Shown piece by piece: positions 42,914 to 50,624 of a DNA stretch of 64,000 nucleotides. Under the pieces are notes generated by a model, which worked only from the letters and a program-made list of their open reading frames with translations, was not told the DNA's origin and ran no database searches. Positions within the stretch are counted from its first letter, which is position 1. Each line of letters starts with the position of its first letter. Both the position numbers and the translations under genes were made by a program. The DNA is from JAZKFT01 sp965246935 (GTDB lineage: Bacteria > Bacteroidota > Bacteroidia > Chitinophagales > Chitinophagaceae), in contig CBDFGC010000007.1 in NCBI GenBank assembly GCA_965246935.1, positions 94,800 to 158,799 of the forward strand, written 5' to 3'.

Positions 42914-43813
42914 TTACATTTTCTCCAGCCTTACTTTTCTGGCAAAAAACTTTGTCAGCGAATCCCGTTTGCGCAATGTGTCGGACGGTGCTGCATTCAA
43001 TGGAATCCAAAGCTTAAACGTAGTAGAATCGGTGGTCTCCATTCTTGCATCAGTGCCATATGCTTTCAGCTTGGCAGTACGGTCTTTGGCACGGGCTTTA
43101 TCCTTTGTAATCTCAAATATGGCTTTATATGCATTCGGATCATTTGAAGTGGTATTGCCTGTCTGTGCAGCATTGGCGGCTGTATTACTATTTACTGGTG
43201 TATCCTTTTTAATGGTACTATCGGTTGATGGCGCCACGGTACCTGTTGCTGCTTTATGTTGATATAAATAATAGTAGGCTGCCCAGGCTGCAAGGCCTAA
43301 CAGCACCACCAGCGTAACTATAACAATAAAATTCTTATAATTTACCTGCTTTTTTTTGGCTGCTGCTATATTTTTAGGAAGTACCGGTAGCGGTTCTCTA
43401 ACTTTTAGAGGCTTATGGGTAGTAGTGACCGTATCACTTACGGGTATATATGTACCGGGCGTAAATCCATACGTGCCATCATCCTTTTTTTCAACGGTGC
43501 CAACGCCTTCTATCAGATAAGCTTTACCAATATTGATAAACTGCCGGCTCAGCATAAAATGAGAGTCAACATCGGAAGCAGCAAGCGGGGCTATTTTGCC
43601 GGTATGCGTCGAAACAAACTTAATGAACTCGGGGTCAGCCTGCTGCTGTAGGTCGTACGTAAAACGAAGATCCTGTAAAGGAATGGCTTCCGATTTTTCA
43701 TTGGCGCCAGAAGGCAGTTGTACATCGGGCGAAAAATGGAGCCGGCCAATGCCGGGCAGCGAAATACTTTTATTCTGGTATAAGTATTGACGGATAAGGA
43801 TGTCGAAGTTCAC
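42914..43813 (-). CDS. HU-CCDC81 and SPOR domain membrane protein
   Basis: 299 aa protein typical of Bacteroidota. The N-terminal HU/CCDC81-like domain (FDILIRQYLYQNKSISLPGIGRLHFS... through FINIGKAYLIEGVGTVEKK) is followed by one membrane segment FIVIVTLVVLLGLAAWAAYYYLY (about residues 163-185), a Thr/Ala/Asn-rich linker, and a C-terminal SPOR-like domain (FEITKDKARAKDRTAKLKAY, FKLWIPLNAAPSDT) that should bind denuded peptidoglycan at the division site. Probably links the nucleoid or cytoplasm to septal murein. Confidence 0.85.
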   Translation of the reverse strand: MNFDILIRQYLYQNKSISLPGIGRLHFSPDVQLPSGANEKSEAIPLQDLRFTYDLQQQADPEFIKFVSTHTGKIAPLAASDVDSHFMLSRQFINIGKAYLIEGVGTVEKKDDGTYGFTPGTYIPVSDTVTTTHKPLKVREPLPVLPKNIAAAKKKQVNYKNFIVIVTLVVLLGLAAWAAYYYLYQHKAATGTVAPSTDSTIKKDTPVNSNTAANAAQTGNTTSNDPNAYKAIFEITKDKARAKDRTAKLKAYGTDARMETTDSTTFKLWIPLNAAPSDTLRKRDSLTKFFARKVRLEKM

Positions 43814-44056
43814 AGTGTACTTTTAGAAACAATTGAAGTATATAAAACAACGGGTTAGCAGGGATGCAATAGTAAGGAGTATTTGTGGAAGGAAAGCCTA
43901 TTTTAACTACTGACAGGGCTGAATTGTTTGCATCATGCTTTCTGAATATATCCTGTAACCATTTTTAAACGTTATAACAGACATTAGCTGTTTTGTAATC
44001 TTTATAAAAATAAATGACCTCCGGGGCATGCAACAAAACCGCTGCTACCTTTGCCT

Positions 44057-44398
44057 ATGCTTACAGATAACGAAGAAGCTTTTATAGCGTACTGGCTACG
44101 CAACAGGCAGCGGCAAAAGAAGTTACTGTACCAATTGCTGGTAGGCCTGCCGGTTGGGCTGTTACTGGGTGGCGTAATAGCGTATAACTTTTACAGCGGT
44201 TGGTACAAGCGGGCCGATGCAATAGCTAATGCACAGTTTAACCCGGTAGTGTTAATCGTAGCATTACTGATCATCGCTGTATTTATTGCTATTTTTTCCA
44301 AAAAATTTCAATGGGAGCAGCGGGAGCAGAAATACACGGAATTGCTGATAAAAAAGGAAAAATTAAAAACAGATACAACAAAAACCGAAAATCAATGA
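44057..44398 (+). CDS. Small membrane protein
   Basis: 113 aa, two membrane segments (LLYQLLVGLPVGLLLGGVIAY and VVLIVALLIIAVFIAIF), basic Gln/Arg-rich N-terminus and a Lys/Glu-rich tail (QKYTELLIKKEKLKTDTTK). No family recognised. Start taken as ATG 44057, MLTDNEEAF. Its stop overlaps the start of the FKBP gene by four bases, so the two are translationally coupled. Confidence 0.75.
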   Translation: MLTDNEEAFIAYWLRNRQRQKKLLYQLLVGLPVGLLLGGVIAYNFYSGWYKRADAIANAQFNPVVLIVALLIIAVFIAIFSKKFQWEQREQKYTELLIKKEKLKTDTTKTENQ

Positions 44399-44871
44399 TG
44401 AAAAAAATGATGCTGTTAGCAATAACAGCAAGTGTACTATTCGCCGGGTGTAAAAAGAAAGAAAATGCAACGTGTACCAATGTGGACCCGGCATCAGAGG
44501 AACCTGCGATCATCGCTTACAACACTACCTCAGGTATTACCGCTACAAAACATTCTTCAGGTTTGTATTACCAGATCATAACTATGGGAACAGGCGTTAC
44601 GCCTTCCCAAAATAGTTCCGTAACAGTTCAATACGTTGGTAAGTTGTTCAATGGAACTACTTTCGATTCCAACACCACTGCCGGTGGCGTGCAGTTTCCA
44701 TTATCACAATTAATACCAGGCTGGCAGATAGGAATTCCCCTTATTCGGGTGGGCGGAAAAATCAGGCTGATCGTACCTTCGGCTTATGCATACGGTTGTC
44801 AGGGTTCGCCACCGGCTATCCCATCAAATACACCACTGTTTTTTGAAATTACCCTGTTGGGTGTTAATTAG
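44395..44871 (+). CDS. FKBP-type peptidyl-prolyl isomerase lipoprotein
   Basis: 158 aa lipoprotein: lipobox VLFAGC, then a linker and an FKBP domain with VQYVGKLFNGTTFDSN, PLSQLIPGWQIGIPLIRVGG and KIRLIVPSAYAYGCQGSPPAIPSNTPLFFEITLL. These are the active-site and closing strands, nearly all conserved. It assists folding of exported proteins in the periplasm or outer membrane. ATG 44395 (MMKKMMLLAITAS) is chosen because it gives the signal peptide and overlaps the upstream stop; the frame to 44311 is inside the previous gene. Confidence 0.92.
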   Translation: MMKKMMLLAITASVLFAGCKKKENATCTNVDPASEEPAIIAYNTTSGITATKHSSGLYYQIITMGTGVTPSQNSSVTVQYVGKLFNGTTFDSNTTAGGVQFPLSQLIPGWQIGIPLIRVGGKIRLIVPSAYAYGCQGSPPAIPSNTPLFFEITLLGVN

Positions 44872-44941
44872 GTGTAGGATACAGGATTCCGTTCTGACAG
44901 TATAGATTTTGCTTCGTTCGTAACACTTACCAGTTGCGGTT

Positions 44942-45196
44942 TCAGCTTCGGTTTATAAAATAAAATATCACTATTATCAACACAAAAGTGACGAAGAAAT
45001 AAATGATAATGTTCTTGGTGTTTGACTGGCGGGTCTTGCGATTATACAAATAACCACAGTCTTTACATTTTGTGTGGTGAAACATTTTTGGCCCGATGAC
45101 ACCACCCCACCAGGTATATTTTACAGGCACAACGTTTGCAGAATTGCATTTAGGACAACTGTCGTCCAATACTAACTGATCCGGTAAATTGTTCAT
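44942..45196 (-). CDS. Small zinc-ribbon membrane protein
   Basis: 84 aa from ATG 45196. CPKCNSANVVPVKYTWWGGV and TKCKDCGYLY form a four-cysteine zinc ribbon; NIIIYFFVTFVLIIVIFYFI is one C-terminal membrane anchor. Not assigned to a named family; similar 'zinc ribbon plus TM' proteins are common in Bacteroidota. Start at 45247 is possible but adds unlikely sequence. Confidence 0.75.
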   Translation of the reverse strand: MNNLPDQLVLDDSCPKCNSANVVPVKYTWWGGVIGPKMFHHTKCKDCGYLYNRKTRQSNTKNIIIYFFVTFVLIIVIFYFINRS

Positions 45197-45436
45197 AAAA
45201 AATTTTTGAAGATTTTGAAATATACAGTGATGCCGTAAATTTATCAATTAAGTTTCATGGCTGATGAAAAGTGGCTCATGGTATTTTGAAAAGTTTTCGT
45301 ATTCAACAGCCCGGATGTACTTTTAAAAGATTACCGGTTTATGATTTGTCATTAAAAATTCTCAAAAAGGTGTAGGCCAGTTGCTTTCAGCGTAAACTGA
45401 AGGGGGTTGGCAATTCACTGTGGATTATTCACTACT

Positions 45437-46864
45437 ATGCCCCACGAAGCCATTTCTGTTTTCGACATGTTTAAGATAGGTGTCGGCCCGTCAAGTTCGC
45501 ATACCTTAGGCCCGTGGCGGGCTGCACAGCGCTTTGTGCAAAAACTGGCAGCTACCAGGCAGTTAGAGCAGGTAACACAATTAACCGTATTACTCTACGG
45601 CTCGCTGGCCAAAACCGGGAAAGGCCATGGTACTGATATCGCCATATTGCTGGGTCTTTGCAACGAAGATCCGGTAACCATCGATGTAAATAGTATTGAC
45701 GATAGAGTAGGCGCCATCCGTATGGAGCAGGTTATTATGCTGGGTGGTACGCAAAAAGTACGGTTCGACCCGGCAGAGGAAATGTTTTTTTTGGTAAACG
45801 ATTCGCTTCCTTACCACCCCAATGCCATGAGCCTGCTGGTAAAGTTTAACAACGGCGATGGCATCAGCGAAACCTATTATTCTATTGGCGGCGGTTTTGT
45901 AGTACAGGAAGGCGAAGCGATTGTGGCCGGCAAGCAAATACAATTGCCTTTTCCGATTAACACGGCGGACGACTTGCTGCACTGGTGCATTAAAACCGGC
46001 CTGCCCATCAATGAAGTGGTGCTGGAAAATGAAAATACCTGGCGGCCCGAAGCAGAAACCCGGTTGGGTGTTGCTAAAATTTGGGAAGCCATGCGCAACT
46101 GTGCTTACCGGGGTTGCCATACCCATGGCTACCTGCCGGGTGGCCTGAATGTAAAGCGTCGTGCCTTTGAGTTGAACCGTAAACTAATGGCAGGCCGTAC
46201 GTATAAAAATTATGATGAGTGGATGCAGGCCATTCGCCATGGCGGCGATGGCTTTAAATACACACTAGACTGGGTGAACTGTTTTGCACTGGCTGTAAAT
46301 GAAGAAAACGCCTCTTTTGGCCGTGTAGTAACAGCGCCTACCAATGGTGCTGCCGGCGTTATTCCCGCGGTGCTGCTATACTTTATTATTTTTAATGATG
46401 GGGCGGATGCCGATAAAATATTCCGGTTTTTGCTAACCGCTTCTGAAATAGGGAGCATCTTTAAAAAAGGCGCTACCATCAGTGCAGCTATGGGGGGCTG
46501 CCAGGCCGAAATTGGGGTGAGCAGCGCCATGGCTGCCGCAGCGCTAACCGAGGTATTGGGTGGCAGCCAGAAGCAAACCTTAATGGCAGCCGAAATTGCG
46601 ATGGAGCATCACCTGGGCCTTACCTGCGACCCCATTGGCGGGCTGGTACAAATACCCTGCATTGAGCGTAACACCATGGGCGCCATCAAAGCTATAACCG
46701 CCTCGCAGTTAGCCTTGCAAAGCACGCCCGACTTTGCCAAAGTGAGCCTGGATAAAGTGGTACAAACCATGTGGGATACTGCCCAGGATATGAACAGTAA
46801 ATACAAGGAAACTGCCGATGGCGGATTAGCAGTTAATGTGCCGATTAGCTTGAGCTTGTGCTGA
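45437..46864 (+). CDS. sdaA: L-serine dehydratase, iron-sulfur dependent, single chain
   Basis: Deaminates L-serine to pyruvate and ammonia with a [4Fe-4S] cluster. ISVFDMFKIGVGPSSSHTLGPWRAA begins the beta domain; the alpha domain has APTNGAAGVIPAVL, GGCQAEIGVSSAMAAAAL, GLTCDPIGGLVQIPCIERN and AITASQLAL. The three cluster cysteines (GGCQAE, LTCDP, IPCIE) are present. 475 aa from ATG 45437; the frame to 45407 is possible but lacks support. Fragments similar to its 3' end lie at 50383-50490. Confidence 0.95.
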   Translation: MPHEAISVFDMFKIGVGPSSSHTLGPWRAAQRFVQKLAATRQLEQVTQLTVLLYGSLAKTGKGHGTDIAILLGLCNEDPVTIDVNSIDDRVGAIRMEQVIMLGGTQKVRFDPAEEMFFLVNDSLPYHPNAMSLLVKFNNGDGISETYYSIGGGFVVQEGEAIVAGKQIQLPFPINTADDLLHWCIKTGLPINEVVLENENTWRPEAETRLGVAKIWEAMRNCAYRGCHTHGYLPGGLNVKRRAFELNRKLMAGRTYKNYDEWMQAIRHGGDGFKYTLDWVNCFALAVNEENASFGRVVTAPTNGAAGVIPAVLLYFIIFNDGADADKIFRFLLTASEIGSIFKKGATISAAMGGCQAEIGVSSAMAAAALTEVLGGSQKQTLMAAEIAMEHHLGLTCDPIGGLVQIPCIERNTMGAIKAITASQLALQSTPDFAKVSLDKVVQTMWDTAQDMNSKYKETADGGLAVNVPISLSLC

Positions 46865-47011
46865 TGAAATTATATGTTTTCTGTAGACTACTTAACGTAT
46901 CAATTCAGACTATACAATCACATTAGTTGCAGAAGTAACTATTGTGAAATAATGCTGGTATAACGTTTCAGGTTCTGGTGCCTACATACATATCAGTTGG
47001 AAAGATAATTA

Positions 47012-47362
47012 TTAGCTGGCCTGAATGGCTGCTGCACATTTATCAATATTAAGTGCACCGTAATCAAATAGGTGTTGGCTTCCGTCTTTAAGGGTTACAA
47101 TACATTTTTTACTGAAGAAACTTTTTTTCACCTCCACATTTTGTATATCGGCTTTATCAATCTCCAGGAAGCCTTCGCTACCCCATTTAATAAATGCGAA
47201 TTCTTCCATAATACCTCTGGCACTTACATCAAATTTTGCATCGTAAAGCAACCGTTTGTTGGTTACGGTGAGTTTGCCGTTGAACTTGCCACCTTTAGGC
47301 GGAACATACAAAATAGTCCAGGTATCAATCTTCGTTTCTCCGGGTAACAAGGTGATGTTCAT
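47012..47362 (-). CDS. PH/GRAM-domain-like protein
   Basis: 116 aa from ATG 47362 (MNITLLPGETKIDTWTI; an ATG two codons earlier also exists). Pattern of a bacterial PH/GRAM fold: GKLTVTNKRLLYDAKF, FLEIDKADIQNVEVKKSFF, KCIVTLKDGSQHLFDYGA. Domains like this usually sense or bind lipids, but no ligand can be named. Monocistronic. Confidence 0.7.
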   Translation of the reverse strand: MNITLLPGETKIDTWTILYVPPKGGKFNGKLTVTNKRLLYDAKFDVSARGIMEEFAFIKWGSEGFLEIDKADIQNVEVKKSFFSKKCIVTLKDGSQHLFDYGALNIDKCAAAIQAS

Positions 47363-47503
47363 AAGCAAGATTTTTGAAGATGAATGGAAGTGAAAAAAGG
47401 AGTGCTGAAAACAATTTTAAAAGCAACCCTTACCAAATAATTGAACCGGGACTAAAAGTAATAGAATTTATATAGAATCCAAATGCTAAGCTTGGAAAAG
47501 TTG

Positions 47504-48094
47504 TTAGAGGCTGAGACTATCCGCCTGTTTGCATTGATAATGAAGTATAACCACCCCGGAACCAAATGTCTCAGCCTTCAATAATTCCAGGGACTGAATC
47601 CGTAAATTACTGAAGAGTGGTTTCCCTTTTCCAATTGCTACAGGGTGTACCCAAAGACGATATTCATCAACCAATTTCAAATCCACTAAAGCGGAAAACA
47701 GTTTGCCACTGCCGTACAGTATAATGTCCTTTCCATTTTGTTGTTTGAGATACCTGATTTCTTCAGCAAGATTTCCATTGATTAAGGCCGTATTATTCCA
47801 GGTTGCGGTCTTGAGCGTTTGGGAAACAACTACCTTGGAATAGCAGTTCATCATTTCTGTAAATAGGACATCCTCCCTGGAGCAGGATACTTGCAGCGCT
47901 TTTGCATTCCAGTAGTTGGCCATAGCCGTATACGTCACCCTACCCAATAAAATAGTATCCGCTTCTGCCAGTTGCCTGCATAAAGAGGCTCCCATCTCAC
48001 TGGTCCAGCTTTTAAAATGCCAGTCCAGCCCGCAGTCCGGTCCCGACATAAAGCCATCCAGCGTTACATTCATTGACACAATGAGCTTACGCAT
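47504..48094 (-). CDS. Dihydrofolate reductase / RibD C-terminal family protein
   Basis: 196 aa reductase-fold protein. MRKLIVSMNVTLDGFMSGPD, ADTILLGRVTYTAMANYW, KVVVSQTL and DIILYGSGKLFSALVDLKLVDEYRLWVHPVAIGKGKPLF match the NADPH-binding RibD-C/DHFR-like family. These enzymes rarely act on folate, and the substrate is unknown. Its genomic neighbours give no clue. Confidence 0.88.
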   Translation of the reverse strand: MRKLIVSMNVTLDGFMSGPDCGLDWHFKSWTSEMGASLCRQLAEADTILLGRVTYTAMANYWNAKALQVSCSREDVLFTEMMNCYSKVVVSQTLKTATWNNTALINGNLAEEIRYLKQQNGKDIILYGSGKLFSALVDLKLVDEYRLWVHPVAIGKGKPLFSNLRIQSLELLKAETFGSGVVILHYQCKQADSLSL

Positions 48095-48109
48095 GTGAGT
48101 GGGGTTTTA

Positions 48110-48330
48110 TTTGTTAGACCAAATTGCAACAGGTAACGGAAACAGCTATTTGCTATACGAAGGCTCCGACCTTCGTATTCTTATTTTGCCGCCTCCCGGC
48201 GGCTTATTCACAGCAGTCTATTGTCTAATTGAATCTGGTATTAATCCATTGGTTAACTTTTGAAAGCAACTTTTAAGAATAGAGTTTTTTCGTAAGGTGT
48301 TTTTGGAGAACACCTTACGAATGAAGGACG
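48110..48330. other. Intergenic region with hairpins
   Basis: Contains GCCGCC-TCCC-GGCGGC (about 48190-48205) and a perfect 13 bp stem TTCGTAAGGTGTT (48289-48301) / AACACCTTACGAA (48309-48321). No gene, and no T tract that would make either a classical terminator. Confidence 0.45.
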
Positions 48331-48338
48331 TTAGTGAA

Positions 48339-48627
48339 TAATGCGAATCAAGAGTTGCGGAGGTTACAACAAAAAAGTTAAGTTCACAATCTGTACATTT
48401 TAATCAGACATGCTGATTGCCATCTGTATTGTTGGGCATAGCACAACCCTGTTGGTAGATAAACCCATTGCCGGGCATTTGTTGGGCAGCGCCCAACCCC
48501 TTCATAGCCGGAGTGCCTAATGGGATTGGGCGCTGCCCAATAATACACTGGCATTGCTTATATATGCTACCAACAGAATTGGGCGCTGCCCAATAATACA
48601 CATGAATGTCAACTCTCGATTCGCATG
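48339..48627. repeat. MITE-like element, family D, copy 2
   Basis: 289 bp. Ends TAATGCGAATCAAGAGTTG and CAACTCTCGATTCGCAT form imperfect terminal inverted repeats. The interior has GTTGGGCATAGCACAACCC, CTGTTGGTAG, three GCGCTGCCCAA-type palindromes and two GCTGCCCAATAATACA blocks. Homologous to 20691-20958 over most of its length, about 20 bases longer through an extra palindrome copy. Lies between the DHFR-like and DoxX genes. Confidence 0.8.
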
Positions 48628-48681
48628 AATAAACCCATAGTGTAACACCGGATATGAAAGCCCAGGCATGCTGCCAACCTA

Positions 48682-49134
48682 TTAAGCAATTGCTGCATTT
48701 GCCATTGTCGTTTTCTGATACTTTTGAGAAGTTACTGGTTGGGTCACTTTATTTTCCTTAGCTGCTGAAAGGGCCTTCCGCCTTTTATGATACCAGACAT
48801 AAGAGCATGCACCTACAACTATGAAAATTAGCATGGGTGACCAGTTACTAACAGGTCTACCAGAGGACGCTACTGAATAGGCAGCCCCGATGAGATCGTA
48901 CATCAACCCGGCATAAGCCCATTCCTTTATTTTGGGATAGCCGGGTACAAGTATGGCGATTACGCCCAGCAATTTGGCGATTCCCAAAAATGGCAGCAGG
49001 TAGGTGGGCATGCCTATTTCTATAAAGCCCTGAACGGCTATCGGGTGGATTATTATATCCGGCACGGCAGAGCCTAACATAACGAAGGCGAAAAGCCCGG
49101 TAAGAATCCAGTAAATGATGTTTGTCTTTTTCAT
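48682..49134 (-). CDS. DoxX-like family membrane protein
   Basis: 150 aa with four membrane segments (for instance IIYWILTGLFAFVMLGSAVPDII and LPFLGIAKLLGVIAILVPGY), typical of the DoxX-like family. PKIKEWAYAGLMYDLIGAAYS is the conserved third-helix region. Function unresolved. A 252 base divergent region separates it from the AraC-type regulator. Confidence 0.87.
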   Translation of the reverse strand: MKKTNIIYWILTGLFAFVMLGSAVPDIIIHPIAVQGFIEIGMPTYLLPFLGIAKLLGVIAILVPGYPKIKEWAYAGLMYDLIGAAYSVASSGRPVSNWSPMLIFIVVGACSYVWYHKRRKALSAAKENKVTQPVTSQKYQKTTMANAAIA

Positions 49135-49386
49135 GGTTGTGATTTTTAATGTGAATGATTATTGATAGTTTCTTTTTGACAGAACAAAACTACTTCCTGG
49201 CAGGGTGGTTGGGCGGGTGTTAAAAAGACTTCTAAAGGGTTGTTTGCGACTTTCTGGTTTCTTACTTTTACATTCGTTGCATATACGTATTTTGTGCTTC
49301 GGACGCTGCCATTATTTTCTTATTAGCAACCATTTAAATAGCCCGTAGCGTAGTTGCATTCCCTAACTGATAAAGCTTTATGTATC

Positions 49387-50368
49387 ATGAAACATGTGTC
49401 TATCCTGGTTCCAAATGAGGCGGTAATGGCAAGCATTGTTGATCCCCGCACTATGTTTACAGGTGCCAATGATTTTTTGGAGGCCACCGGCAAGCCGCCG
49501 CTTTTTAAAGTTCAGCTCATCGGTCTTTCCAAAGAAGTAGAATTTAATAACGGACTGTTCTCGGTGCGAACGGATGCCATTATCAGCAGCATCAAAAAAA
49601 CGGACCTGGTAATTATACCGGCGCTGGGCGGCGATCTGAAAAAGACGCTGGAAATAAATAAAGATTTTGTTCCATGGATTGTTAAACAATACAAAGGAGG
49701 CGCTGAAGTAGCCAGCCTTTGTACCGGTGCATTTCTGCTGGCTTCAACCGGTTTGCTCGACGGTAAGCAATGTTCCAGCCATTGGAAAACAGCCAGCGAA
49801 TTCAGGGACATGTTTAATGAAATAACGTTGGTGGATGGTGCAATTGTTACCGAGCAGCAGGGTCTGTATTCCAGCGGTGGTGCTACCTCTTACTGGAATC
49901 TACTACTACACCTGATTGAAAAATATGCTGGCCGGGAAATTGCCATCATGGCCTCTAAAATATTTGCCCTGGAGATTGACCGGAAAAGCCAGTCACCATT
50001 CATGATGTTTCAGGGACAGAAAAACCATGTAGATGAACCGATAAAAGAAGCGCAGGCATTTATTGAAAACAATGTGACGGAAAAAAATATCCGTAGAGGA
50101 CTTATCCATAAAATTTTCCATTGGAAAACGGCATTTTGAAAGGCGCTTTAAAAAGGCAACGAATAATACACCGAGTGAATATATCCAACGGGTAAAAATG
50201 GAAGCAGCCAAAAAATATTTTGAAACCAGCATCAAAAATGTATCGGAAGTAATGTATGATGTGGGTTATGTAGATCCCAAAGCTTTCCGGCTCACTTTTA
50301 AAAAGATTACCGGCTTATCACCCATTGCCTACCGAAATAGGTATAATAAAGAGGCAGCTATTGCTTGA
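49387..50368 (+). pseudogene. AraC-family regulator with DJ-1/PfpI domain, frameshifted in an A7 run
   Basis: GlxA/FtrA-type regulator: N-terminal DJ-1/PfpI-like domain MKHVSILVPNEAVMASIVDP ... AEVASLCTGAFLLASTGLLDG, with Cys at the usual nucleophile-elbow position, then an AraC helix-turn-helix pair. The first frame stops at 50139. From about 50087 the HTH continues in the next frame: ISVEDLSIKFSIGKRHFERR, then FKKATNNTPSEYIQRVKMEA, then VMYDVGYVDPKAFRLTFKKI to a stop at 50368. Reducing the A7 run at 50081-50087 to A6 restores one 326-codon gene. It may be a sequencing slip, real decay or slippage control. Start ATG 49387. Confidence 0.8.
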
Positions 50369-50382
50369 TAAAGCATGGGGGT

Positions 50383-50490
50383 GAGCAGAGCATCACTACT
50401 TGGCAAAGTAAGCTTTGATAAAGTGGTGCAAACGCTAAGATACCAATCAGGATATGCACGGCTATACAAAGAAGGTGCTGATGAGTATTA
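50383..50490 (+). pseudogene. 3' fragment of an L-serine dehydratase gene
   Basis: Reads GKVSFDKVVQTL then, with a small change, YQSGYARLYKEGADE, matching AKVSLDKVVQTM and YKETADGG at the C-terminus of the intact sdaA at 45437-46864. It lies directly after the AraC-type gene on the same strand. A decayed segmental duplication. Confidence 0.6.
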
Positions 50491-50624
50491 GAAGTGATTG
50501 TAACGATTAGTTTAAATTAGTGTTAGTTAGGGCAGGGCTACAAGTTAAACCAGTGTTTTGTACAGTTCATGTATTAGCTTATCAAGAGTATTAGTTTATT
50601 TTACAAGGCTATCAATTCCTTCAA

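Noticed and set aside
48404..48601. 65-codon minus-strand open frame
   Set aside because: It lies entirely inside the family D repeat and encodes repeated QRPIP/GSIYKQC words from the palindromes.
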